Positions 22,089-33,721 of a stretch of 60,000 nt of DNA are shown here, piece by piece (positions within the stretch are counted from its first letter, which is position 1; every line of letters begins with the position of its first letter). The translations under genes were made by a program, and so were the position numbers. Source of the DNA: Bolinopsis microptera (lineage: Eukaryota; Ctenophora; Tentaculata; Lobata; Bolinopsidae); the NCBI RefSeq assembly GCF_026151205.1, contig NC_087079.1, positions 4,113,230-4,173,229 of the forward strand. The letters are read 5' to 3'. The notes beneath the pieces were generated by a model, which was not told the DNA's origin, ran no database searches, and saw only the letters and a program-made list of their open reading frames with translations.

Positions 22089-22862
22089 TTACCAGTTCTG
22101 AATATTATAAATGCAATTAAGGTACACATCAAGAGAAAAGTCAGGATTGAGGTGAGCTTTTAAGTACAGTTTCTTAAGAAGGGGATGGACCACAACACCC
22201 TCCAAACCATCTTTGAGGATCTTTTCACTCAGTATAGCATAGTTCTTGTCAGACGTTTTGATGTAGACATTGTAGTCTTTTGATTCGTTGTGGACGCACA
22301 AATCTTGCATGATGAAGCTGGAATTATCCGACAGGCTTCCAGGTTCTTCTACCAAAGAGGTCTCAATCTTCACTATCATGTCCACATCTACACCGACGGA
22401 ATTTTCAATATCTTCTTTCCAATTGTCTGGTACAGTGACCGTATCTATTATGCAACTTCCATTTGCATTAATTTCCCGTTCGCTTCCACCCTCTGGATAA
22501 ACCTTGAGGATGCTGCAATTCCTTGAATGATTCCCCCAATCTCTTCTCTGACAGTCAGTCCCGCAATACTTCACCAGTTTACAAGCTCCGCACTTCAGAA
22601 GCTTTGCTTTGCCACAAGAGTCACAACCCGGGGTCGAACTTGAACTTTGTCCCTCCTTCATTTCAGCTGGTTCATCCTGACCATCATCCTGACCCTCTTC
22701 TACTTTGCTTGGTACATTAGAGTTGTATTTGTGGGTTTTCCAATCTTTCCTCTGACATTGAACGTTGCAGTACCACGCTGATTTAGTACAAGCTGTACAT
22801 TTTGGTAAATCTGGACCCTTTTGGCCACATGAGCCGCATACTTTTTGAGCAAAACTGTCCAT
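22089..22862 (-). CDS. double MYND zinc-finger protein
   Basis: A single open exon of 257 residues from the ATG at 22862. MYND finger 1 spans about residues 9-47 (CGSCGQKGPDLPKCTAC ... CNVQCQRKDW) and finger 2 about 79-115 (CDSCGKAKLLKCGAC ... YCGTDCQRRDWGNHSRNC). An acidic, Ser-rich linker separates them. In finger 1 the last zinc ligand is altered: after TH the expected cysteine is missing (KYNSN), so that site may bind one zinc poorly. The remaining ~140 residues match no domain I recognise. MYND fingers mediate protein-protein contacts. A TTTCTCAG lies 16 bases before the ATG, suggesting a 5' splice or trans-splice acceptor. Partner and process are unknown. Confidence 0.75.
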   Translation of the reverse strand: MDSFAQKVCGSCGQKGPDLPKCTACTKSAWYCNVQCQRKDWKTHKYNSNVPSKVEEGQDDGQDEPAEMKEGQSSSSTPGCDSCGKAKLLKCGACKLVKYCGTDCQRRDWGNHSRNCSILKVYPEGGSEREINANGSCIIDTVTVPDNWKEDIENSVGVDVDMIVKIETSLVEEPGSLSDNSSFIMQDLCVHNESKDYNVYIKTSDKNYAILSEKILKDGLEGVVVHPLLKKLYLKAHLNPDFSLDVYLNCIYNIQNW

Positions 22863-24264
22863 TTATAAGATCTTTCAGCTGAGAAATTGTTAAATGATTT
22901 TAATACTTAATGATAGTTTTTTACACAAGACCATAAATTGATATATTTAATGATAACATGATTCATGAAGGTTAGGAAAATATTAATGAACCTCAACACT
23001 ACAGCTAGACTGCAGCTGGAGTGACAAAAATGTACGTAAAACATTAGTAAAATATATTTCGGCTAAACCAAAAGAAGGCGGTCAAACCATAATGACATTG
23101 GTGCCGACTGAAAACATGTACAGTAAAAATTTCTAGGACAGCATGCAAACATACTTAGTCATAATAGCTCAACTGTCAACAGATGACTGTTGAGAAGACA
23201 CGCAGAATGTACATTGCGGAAACAGCGATATCTAAAACGATAACAAGTAGAGACTGAGCGGGCTGAGAACGAAATAATTGAGAAATAAGCGCATTATAAC
23301 TTGAGCTCGGGCAAACCAATTTGAATTAGCATTGATCTTTGTAATTTCGGGGAGAGCATATTTATACCTGACACGTCAAAGGCAAGAATTAATTCTGGGA
23401 GTGTATTAATTTGCTTGTGTATTGAATAGATAATAATCGTAAGAAAATACGTAAAACAGATAAAAACTGACCTATCTGAAAATGTTTTTTTTGGTACACA
23501 CTTCCTGTAAATAGATGATTTGGGCAAAATACCCCAGTTGAAGACAGCTGAATGGTATGTTCTAATAGCCTGAAAATATCTCATTTACTGAAGAGCATCG
23601 TTTAGATGGAAGAACGGACATCACTCTTCGTTGAATATTTAAAAGCTTAATAACCTATAATGATCATGATCAACTGACCGGATCATTGAGTACCTGCTCT
23701 CCTTCTGTATATTTCAACATCTACTCACGATTGGCATGAAAGTGTTTTGTCTTATTATAGCACAATAATAAACCACCATTCAATAAGTAAAAAGATGTAG
23801 AAACAATTTATATATAATACAGTGATAGTGATCGACTACAGTGATAGAGTGATGCAGCGGTAGTTCTTAGAGTTACTGGTACAGTGATAAGTGATATTTA
23901 TTAGGTGGAGAAGGTTTGGAAAAACTGTCTGTCTCAGATGATTTGCTAACTTGGCACCAATTAAAAATGTGTTCCTGTAGAGACCGAGTCGGCAAGAGAG
24001 TACAAAAGGAGAGTAAGCCATTAAGTGAAAGAGTCAGTTAGTGAATGCACGGCCATTACAGTTTCGTGCACGGCCGTCCATTACAGTTTCGTGTCGGAAG
24101 CAATTAAACTTGTTCTTTCATCCTCCATAGAATAGTTATTACCCGCGCTTTCATTTAGTACATGAAGAATTATTAGGGGTTGGAATAGATATTATACGTT
24201 GTTTGCTCATTAACTACCTGGAGAATTTATGTATCAATAAAAATATTCCATAAATGAGAATTAC
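22863..24264. other. intergenic, no gene recognised
   Basis: AT-rich. Open frames at 23294-23584 and 23836-24021 (minus) lack domains, splice context or good composition. Confidence 0.5.
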
Positions 24265-24269
24265 ATGTA

Positions 24270-25537
24270 CGGGTAAATGCCTCACAGAATGGCTAGCCTC
24301 ACAGAATGGCCAAATTTGTAAATGTTTTTGTAACTAATTTTTTATAAAAGGCTGGTAGATTTTGTGGATACCATATGAAACAAAAGTCTTCTGGCAACAC
24401 TTCCTGTGGTGAAATCATTAACTAGGACCACATTTTCTGGCATAAATATGATTGTTTATGTAGAAATTTTGAGCACTGAAAAATTTGTTTTCAAATTTTT
24501 GAACTAAGTTTACATTTTGGTGAGAACTTCTGGCACCAGTATGACAGAAGATGTTCAAAGAATAGTATTCATAAAAAAAAACGAACATTGTTCAATATAG
24601 GAAGAAAAAAATGCTAAAATGGCTACACGCCTCACAAAATGGCCAAAATATGCCTCACAAAATTTGTTTTCAAATTTTTGAACTAAGTTTGCATTTTGGT
24701 GAGAACTTCTGGCACCAGTATGACAGAAGATGTTTAAAGAATAGTATTCATCAAACAAAACGAACATTGTTCAATTTAGGAAGAAACAAAATGTTAAAAT
24801 GGCTAAACGCCTCACAAAATGGCCAAAATATGCCTCACAAAATGGCCAAAATTGAAAACTCCTTTTATTCAATGAGACCATAAGTCTAAAGTATTCACAA
24901 GCTATTTATTATAAAATAACACCCCAGATGGAGTGTTTTTACAGCCGAATGAAGGTTATAAATCATGAAATCAGGGAATATGAACAACGCCACACAAAAT
25001 GGCCATTTTTGGTGTAGGAAATTATGCCCTTTTTATTCAGTTCTAAGAAATTTCACCTATATGGGGGTGTTAACAAGGCATATTAATACCAGCAGCATGC
25101 CTGAAACAAGAGCCAAAGGTTTTAGAAAAATAAAATTTTCTCGTTTTCTTTTTTTTTTGCCATTTTGTCAGGCATTTTTTCTTTTTTGTGAAATAATTTT
25201 TCACAGCTCAGTTTTTTCGTGAGTTTTAGGTTATTACCCCATTCCTTAATAGGTTTTCTAAGAACGTGTGGTGATAGAAATTTAAAAAGTATCTCCATCA
25301 ACAAAATTATAGAAATTCAGATTTGGCCATTCTGTGAGGCATGTTTTTTTCGAGGAAGATTTTCCGGCCAATTTTTCTCAAAGAAAAAATGGTTATGAGA
25401 TTAAATGAACCCCCGGGAAGAAAAACATGAGTGTCAACTTAGCTTCTTATGAGATAAAAACTGGAATAAAGTGTGTTTTGTGACTTTGAGAGACCTTCCT
25501 TTTTTTTGGCCATTCTGTGAGGCAAATACCCGTACAC
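24270..25537. mobile_element. candidate terminal-inverted-repeat element with CCTCACA modules
   Basis: The ends are inverse to each other: TGTACGGGTAAATGCCTCAC near 24270 and GTGAGGCAAATACCCGTACA near 25518-25537. Internally, CCTCACARAATGGCC recurs at least six times, and a block of about 190 bases (24475-24655, 24660-24850) is tandemly duplicated. A convincing target duplication was not found. No transposase was seen. Confidence 0.6.
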
Positions 25538-26444
25538 GAATCTCAGAATCTGATCCAAACGTTGATTTATTAGCTGTTAAAAAAAACTTCAAGACGTTTA
25601 AACTAACCTCAAAAACAATAAAATGGTCAAAACCTGCATATTGCATATTTTTGTATGTAAGTGGTTGAAGTTTGGGGCTATTTTGTTCTCGAGTAGCTCA
25701 CATTATATTATGAATACTAATTTGGGCGATAATATGTAATGGTTTTTATTGGTGTCCGATGAAAGAATTTGCGCATAGCGCGAATCACTAATTACACTTG
25801 TGTAGATAGTACTTGTTACTTAATACTAGCAGTTAAGATTGTTGTGATATTAATATTGTTTAATAAGTAAAGAACTTTTAAGCCTAATTGTTTACCCACC
25901 GAGATTGGTTTGATTCAACGATTGTTACAGAGTTAAAGAGTTTTGTGGTTGTATACATTCTGTGCAGCTGTTGAATTATTTAGGCATAGATTTACTTAAT
26001 AAATCACCAACAATTTTGGTAATCAACTATTGAGTATAGTACCGAATAACTGAGTAGCATAAATCAAGCAAAAAATTGAAATTGTTGCATCGCGTTGTGC
26101 TTGAATGTACGTACGTTACTCATATTGTTGTTGATGTGAAGTGTTAAGTGCAGTGTAAAAATGGGTATCTTAAGACAGGAGACATGCTGAACGTGTTTGT
26201 ATTGTGCAATTCATACCATGTAGAATTCCATGCAGAATGTACTACTACTGTCAGTCTGTCATTCCGCCATATCTTCAATCAATATTTAAATGAAATTAAC
26301 GTTGAACACTAAGCCTGGGTCCCCAGGTAACAGAAAACGATAATTGGATTATCGAGAGTTTGCCGTTTAATAAAACGATAACCGTCAGCTACTCAGCTAG
26401 CAGGAAAATCGATATTCGTCTCGATTGTCGATTATCGTCTTTGA
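25538..26444. other. intergenic, no gene recognised
   Basis: AT-rich sequence. CTGGGTCCCCAGGTAA near 26310 resembles the termini of the MITE at 18206-20957 and may be a fragment of it. Confidence 0.4.
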
Positions 26445-27165
26445 GGCCATCTACTTAGGACGTCTCACGTCCGGCATATAGCTAGAGGAGGTTTTGAATT
26501 TTGGACTATCTCGGACATAGGGGGGCCGGGAGGGAAGTAGAAAATTGCAACTAATTAGCTGGCTGCTTATATAATAGCTCTGTTGAACCAGGTAGAGTAT
26601 AACTACATATATTTGATAAACTATACCTGTATCTTACGGTAACACGACATCTGTCCGACAGCACTATTTTCTTGTGTTTGAAGTGATATCTCAAATTGGG
26701 TACATAGAAATTTACCCAAACTTGCACAAATTATTTGTCTTAAAGCTATCTTACTATCTAGAAAGTTTCAAGAAAATCGTATCGTTGATATATGCCTTGG
26801 AACCACTGCAAACCACCGCATTGGAGATATTTTTTGTGTTTAAGGTGATATCTTAAATTTGGCACATACATAGAAACCCGCTCAAACTTACACAGATTAT
26901 TCGTCCTATAACCACCATACTTTATGGAAAGTTTCAATAAAATTATACGGTAGGATCCGACATAAACTATTGTCCGGATAACCTATTTTCTGAGTCGGAC
27001 AGATGTCGATGTCGGACAGATGTCGCCCAATCGTATTTTACCAACGCATTTAAGGAATTATAGGTTGTTTTTATTTTTAAATTGGTGGAAAATCCATATT
27101 TCCAGGTGGTGAGCTTCAGAAAATCCGAAATTTTAGCGGACGTCCTAAGTAGATCATAGATGGCC
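26445..27165. mobile_element. candidate inverted-repeat element
   Basis: The left end GGCCATCTACTTAGGACGTC and the right end (GACGTCCTAAGTAGATC, then ATAGATGGCC) are inverse apart from a short insertion. Inner inverted motifs CGACATCTGTCCGAC (about 26646) and GTCGGACAGATGTCG (two copies near 26993-27025) also pair. Two related ~130-base blocks lie inside. There is no coding capacity and no clear target duplication. Confidence 0.5.
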
Positions 27166-28361
27166 CCTTTTTACTTGGAAAGCAATTTAAATTATCGTCT
27201 AGATAAGAAAATAAAATAATGTCTTGAAAAACAATTTTCGTTTTTGATTTGGTAATCACTTTGTGGCCCTAGCTGCTAGCATGAATCTTCTAGCGTGGAT
27301 TTTAATAGGATATCGCAGGCCACGGCTGCTGCATAGTGCATGCATGCTATGGCCATGGGCCAGCTAGCTAAGTAATAGGTTGTAGGTGAGCAGCTATGCA
27401 TGAGGTAGCTGCATGCATATATATCATGCAATGCGCCGTGGCCGTGCGCGCGCAGGTCAATCATTATTTTGAACGTTGCGCGTTCCTAAATTCGGTCTGT
27501 ACATGCGTTATGTGGTACCGATCAATGCCCCTCAAATAATGAAATGACAATGTGGCATACAACACTACAACAGCCAATGCTTACACTGATAAGGATAACT
27601 CCTTAATTCGATGTGCATCACCATAGTTTTTGCAGAAATTAAGCTGCAACGGACTGAATCATATAGAAAAAACAACTAATTATCTAATCGTCATAATAAT
27701 ATGGAAACGTATATTTTAGTTCCTATCTAGCAATTCTAAGGTACACAGTGTAATCTAACTGCTGAACTAATCAAATTGAAAGACTTGTATTAGAATACTA
27801 TAAAAAATACTATAAAAACATAATATAGAATTCTGATTTAAAGATAGAATATTTTATACTTTATACCCTTTATAGGTCAGTCTGCCTTCATAATCATATC
27901 AAACTATTTGAACATTAATTGGCAATAAATATCAGCATTTAAAGTCAGCATTTAAAGTCGAACAAGTTTGAATAGAATACTATAAATGTAATTGATGAAA
28001 TGGTACGACAACAGAAGTAGAAACATATCGTAAACCATAGTTAACTGCATAGTTAGCAAAGAGGTCAATAAAAACGAATCCAGATTTGAAAATATCACTA
28101 AGATGATCTTATCCATCCGATATGCGAGTCTAATTCAATTCCGGAATAAAAATGTGGCAGAGCATTTGCCAATACAATATTTACACATAACAGTGAGCTC
28201 AGTACAAGATTACGGACAATGTCTCCACTTACCCACTTGTAGTGAGACAGCAAATGAGACCAGCAAGCTTGCTCTGTAACTAGATGACAGAAGTCTTGTG
28301 GTCACAAGGTTTAGATATAGAGAGATAGAGCTCTTCTTTCTGCGATTTTCCCACTTACGGC
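27166..28361. other. intergenic, no gene recognised
   Basis: Positions 27260-27450 are rich in GCATGC, TAGCTGC and GGCCATGGGCC palindromes. The rest is AT-rich. No supported exon was seen. Confidence 0.45.
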
Positions 28362-30732
28362 TCACACTAGACTTACTGTCAGTAACTTACACTAGACTTA
28401 CTGTCAGTAACTTACACTAGACTTACTGTCAGTAACTTACACTAGACTTACTGTCAGTAGCTTACACTAGACTTACTGTCAGTAACTTACACTAGACTTA
28501 CTGTCAGTAACTTACACTAGACTTACTGTCAGTAACTCACACTAGACTTACTGTCAGTAACTTACACTAGACTTACTGTCAGTAACTTACACTAGACTTA
28601 CTGTCAGTACCTCACACTAGACTTACTGTCAGTAACTTACACTAGACTTACTGTCAGTAGCTTACACTAGACTTACTGTCAGTAACTCACACTAGACTTA
28701 CTGTCAGTAGCTTACACTAGACTTACTGTCAGTAACTCACACTAGACTTACTGTCAGTAACTTACACTAGACTTACTGAAAGTAACTTACACTAGACTTA
28801 CTGTCAGTAACTCACACTAGACTTACTGTCAGGAACTTACACTAGACTTACTGTCAGGAACTTACACTAGACTTACTGTCAGTAACTCACACTAGACTTA
28901 CTGTCAGGAACTTACACTAGACTTACTGTCAGTAACTCACACTAGACTTACTGTCAGTAACTCACAGTAGACTTACTGTCAGTAACTTACACTAGACTTA
29001 CTGTCAGTAACTTACACTAGACTTACTGTCAGTACCTCACACTAGACTTACTGTCAGTAACTTACACTAGACTTACTGTCAGTAGCTTACACTAGACTTA
29101 CTGTCAGTAACTCACACTAGACTTACTGTCAGTAGCTTACACTAGACTTACTGTCAGTAACTTACACTAGACTTACTGTCAGTAACTTACACTAGACTTA
29201 CTGTCAGTAACTTACACTAGACTTACTGTCAGTAACTTACACTAGACTTACTGTCAGTAACTTACACTAGACTTACTGTCAGTAACTTACACTAGACTTA
29301 CTGTCAGTAACTTACACTAGACTTACTGTCAGTAACTTACACTAGACTTACTGTCAGTAACTTACACTAGACTTACTGTCAGTAACTTACACTAGACTTA
29401 CTGTCAGTAACTTACACTAGACTTACTGTCAGTAACTTACACTAGACTTACTGTCAGTAACTTACACTAGACTTACTGTCAGTAACTTACACTAGACTTA
29501 CTGTCAGTAACTTACACTAGACTTACTGTCAGTAGGTAACTTACACTAGACTTACTGTCAGTAACTTACACTAGACTTACTGTCAGTAACTCACACTAGA
29601 CTTACTGTCAGTAACTCACACTAGACTTACTGTCAGTAACTTACACTAGACTTAAATTACTGTCAGTAACTCACACTAGACTTACTGTCAGTAACTCACA
29701 CTAGACTTACTGTCAGTAACTTACACTAGACTTAAATTACTGTCAGTAACTCACACTAGACTTACTGTCAGTAACTCACACTAGACTTACTGTCAGTAAC
29801 TTACACTAGACTTACTGTCAGTAACTTACACTAGACTTACTGTCAGTAACTTACACTATACTTACTGTCAGTAACTTACACTAGACTTACTGTCAGTAAC
29901 TTACACTAGACTTACTGTCAGTAACTTACACTAGACTTACTGTCAGTAACTTACACTAGACTTACTGAAAGTAACTTACACTAGACTTACTGTCAGTAAC
30001 TTACACTAGACTTACTGAAAGTAACTTACACTAGACTTACTGTCAGTAACTTACACTAGACTTACTGTCAGTAACTTACACTAGACTTACTGTCAGTAAC
30101 TTACACTAGACTTACTGTCAGTAACTTACACTAGACTTACTGTCAGTAACTTACACTAGACTTACTGTCAGTAACTTACACTAGACTTACTGTCAGTAAC
30201 TTACACTAGACTTACTGTCAGTAACTTACACTAGACTTACTGTCAGTAACTTACACTAGACTTACTGTCAGTAACTTACACTAGACTTACTGTCAGTAAC
30301 TTACACTAGACTTACTGTCAGTAACTTACACTAGACTTACTGTCAGTAACTTACACTAGACTAACTGTCAGTAACTTACACTAGACTTACTGTCAGTAAC
30401 TTACACTAGACTTACTGTCAGTAACTTACACTAGACTTACTGTCAGTAACTTACACTAGACTTACTGTCAGTAACTTACACTAGACTTACTGTCAGTAAC
30501 TTACACTAGACTTACTGTCAGTAACTTACACTAGACTTACTGTCAGTAACTTACACTAGACTTACTGTCAGTAACTTACACTAGACTTACTGTCAGTAAC
30601 TTAAACTAGACTTACTGTCAGTAACTTACACTAGACTAACTGTCAGTAACTTACACTAGACTTACTGTCAGTAACTTACACTAGACTTACTGTCAGTAAC
30701 TTACACTAGACTTACTGTCAGTAACTTACACT
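28362..30732. repeat. 25-bp minisatellite, main block (~95 copies)
   Basis: The unit on the plus strand is CTTACACTAGACTTACTGTC plus AGTAA. Copies are very homogeneous, with a few variants: CTCAC for CTTAC, AGGAA for AGTAA, TTAAATTACTG insertions near 29655 and 29735, and a 4-base GTAG insertion near 29534. Read on the minus strand, every unit contains GTAAGT twice and TTACTGACAG, that is, donor-like, branch-like and acceptor-like strings. Confidence 0.95.
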
Positions 30733-31857
30733 CAGTGAAAGCAGTATTAATGACATTCTCACTTTTCAGAACTAAGTGCCTAATACAATTAAGATATAAC
30801 ATCTAAACAGTTTTATTCCTGTTCCATATGATCGAGGATAGTCAGGGCTACAAAACCTGACCAAGTTTAGCTCAATCCAGTACTGCGCGTTTGAGATATG
30901 AGGTTGAATATACCAAAAATAGGGGTTTTCTGGTGTGACATCATTGTAAATTTTTTGGAGTTTAACCTCAATATCTCACAAACTATCCATTTGTGGTCTT
31001 TCTGAGTTACACTATCTGTTTCCTCTGGCAATTTCGGTTCAGGGTCAATTAAGTTTGAAACAAAATCTCAGTATATGTGGAAGGACTGAGGATATCAAGT
31101 TTGTAAACGCGCGCGCGCGTGCGCGCACACACACATATAATGACCTCATATCTTCCACATTTAATGATTTTTTATAGAAATTCTTTCACCATCATGTAGC
31201 ACTCATGTGCTGAGTAGGATAGCATTCAAATCATGTCTTTAAAAGCTTTAGATAAATACTGAGGGAGAAAATTCATGTTTGTAAACGCACGCGCATGGCC
31301 CACTGCCCAGACTATATCAATGGACAGGAGGATTAAAGTACTTTTATACACACCAGCATGCTCATTGATGGCTTAAAATGAAGCTAAGACATACTCCTAT
31401 CAGATCCACCATAAGTTAGATACCATAATAATCATTAAATGTGTCTAAAATGAGGAAGCTTTGACAAGTGCGAGTGGTTTTGGCAAATTTTGGTATAAAA
31501 TGGGCCCTGAGATCATATTTTTCTCATTAAAATCACATATATCACGAATATTTATGTGTGTTGGGTGTATCCTCATTGGTAGCAACCATTTCAATCATCT
31601 AGAGCAGCTTTCCTGATTCTTTATCTCATGAAAATGGGCAAAAAAGCTCATAAATAGTCCAAAATCGGTAATTTTCGCCGCTTTAATAACCTCATTCCTG
31701 GCACCTAGAACACTTTGGGTACTCAAAACATGATTTTTCGGATACCTCAGACCCCTAACTAGCACATGGAGCCAGAAAGAACAGCATGTAGGGACTTCTA
31801 AATTTTCATGGTTGAGAACCCAATGTCACACTATTCGTTCATTAATCCTGCTTTGAC
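30733..31857. other. 1.1-kb unique segment interrupting the 25-bp array
   Basis: Non-repetitive, AT-rich sequence with a (GC)n(CA)n tract near 31110-31138. No gene frame was seen. The array resumes at 31858 with the same unit and orientation, so this segment was probably inserted into it or carried between two arrays. Confidence 0.6.
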
Positions 31858-32782
31858 TGCACTAGACTTACTGTCAGTAACTTACACTAGACTTAAACTG
31901 TCAGTAACTTACACTAGACTTACTGTCAGTAACTTACACTAGACTTAAACTGTCAGTAACTTACACTAGACTTACTGTCAGTACCTTACACTAGACTTAC
32001 TGTCAATAACTTACACTAGACTTACTGTCAGTAACTTACACTAGACTTACTGTCAGTAACTTACACTAGACTTACTGTCAGTAACTTGCACTAGACTTAC
32101 TGTCAGTAACTTACACTAGACTTACTGTCAGTAACTTGCACTAGACTTACTGTCAGTACCTCACACTAGACTTACTGTCAGTAACTTACACTAGACTTAC
32201 TGTCAGTAACTTACACTAGACTTACTGTCAGTAACTTACACTAGACTTACTGTCAGTAACTTACACTAGACTTACTGTCAGTAACTTACACTAGACTTAC
32301 TGTCAGTAACTTACACTAGACTTACTGTCAGTAACTTACACTAGACTTACTGTCAGTAACTTACACTAGACTTACTGTCAGTAACTTACACTAGACTTAC
32401 TGTCAGTAACTTACACTAGACTTACTGTCAGTAACTTACACTAGACTTACTGTCAGTAACTTACACTATACTTACTGTCAGTAACTTACACTAGACTTAC
32501 TGTCAGTAACTTACACTAGACTTACTGTCAGTAACTTACACTAGACTTACTGTCAGTAACTTACACTAGACTTACTGTCAGTAACTTACACTATACTTAC
32601 TGTCAGTAACTTACACTAGACTTACTGAAAGTAACTTACACTAGACTTACTGTCAGTAACTTACACTAGACTTACTGAAAGTAACTTACACTAGACTTAC
32701 TGTCAGTAACTTACACTAGACTTATTGTCAGTAACTTACACTAGACTTACTGAAAGTAACTTACACTAGACTTACTGTCAGT
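31858..32782. repeat. 25-bp minisatellite, second block (~37 copies)
   Basis: Same unit and orientation as 28362-30732. It shares some of the same variants (ACTGAAAGTAA, ACTATACTTAC), showing that the two blocks are one family. Confidence 0.95.
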
Positions 32783-32809
32783 GCGACTATTTTCTAATAG
32801 CTTGTTTCT

Positions 32810-32863
32810 TTAGTGAGTCCGAACATGCGCTCTTAAAGACCTCTTATCACAAAAGTCACACTC
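32810..32863 (-). pseudogene. possible remnant of a C2H2 zinc finger
   Basis: A short minus-strand stretch reads ECDFCDKRSLRAHVRTH and then stops. This has the CxxC and HxxxH of a C2H2 finger with the linker-like HVRTH, but only 7 residues between C and H instead of the usual 12. A TATAG acceptor-like site precedes it. It is too short to call a gene. Confidence 0.25.
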
Positions 32864-32965
32864 TGTACTCTATAGACTATAAGTGTCCTGGTTCAATGAA
32901 CACCACTGTATCAACCACATAGGACACATCTTCTTTCTTTTAACAAAGTTCTGCAATTACAAGAC

Positions 32966-33003
32966 GCATACTCGCACACTCGCACACTCGCACACTCGCA
33001 CAT
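32966..33003. repeat. short CGCACACT microsatellite
   Basis: About four repeats of ACTCGCAC. The rest of 32783-33721 is AT-rich with no supported gene. It contains the 3' flank of the TMEM115 gene. Confidence 0.8.
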
Positions 33004-33721
33004 TTCACATTTTAGTTAGTTTTGTTTAAATGTTAGTTTGCTCGCAACCATAATACTGTAAAATAACACCCTGTCCTCCACTCTCACAATATGACGTTTG
33101 GTTAACTGGTTTCTTGAAGAAAGTAAATACAAAATTTCATCGGAATTCAAATTTTAAATAAAATAAATACACATTCACATCAATTCATGCAAAAGAAACC
33201 TCGAAATCAAAAAACTTTCAGAACTTGAGTCTTTAATATTATGTAGAACTACATCTATTAGTTAAAACTCAATATGAGAAACGAGATTGAAATAGAATAA
33301 AAAGTTATCCATTTCGTTGAGGGCAAAGGCTTCAAATGAAAATAACAGGGCAATAAACTTATGTAAAATCATGGATTTTGAAGTGTTAGACGATAAAAAG
33401 CTAACATTTTCCAAAATATGTTTTAATACCAGAAGAAACTTTATTTATCGCGGTGATAGTCTAAAGACACACAAAATAACCTAAATTACAGTAAAGATAT
33501 AAAAATAACCCTACTATTACCATTAATCTTAATTAAAATGCAAATCATGCATCTGAATTCTCTACTGAGCTAAACGTAACAAATCATATCATCCTCCAAC
33601 CAACATACCAATTAACCAATCAATTAATTGGTCAATTAATTAACTGATTAATCGTCAAACATCAGCGTCTGAAATATACAAACCAGGTTTTACTTTCATC
33701 TATAATAGTTTTACAGTGGAG

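Noticed and set aside
28362-32782. CRISPR-like regular array
   Set aside because: The 25-bp units are contiguous with no unique spacers, and the DNA is eukaryotic. It is a minisatellite. The same applies to 34501-35659 and 57965-58735.
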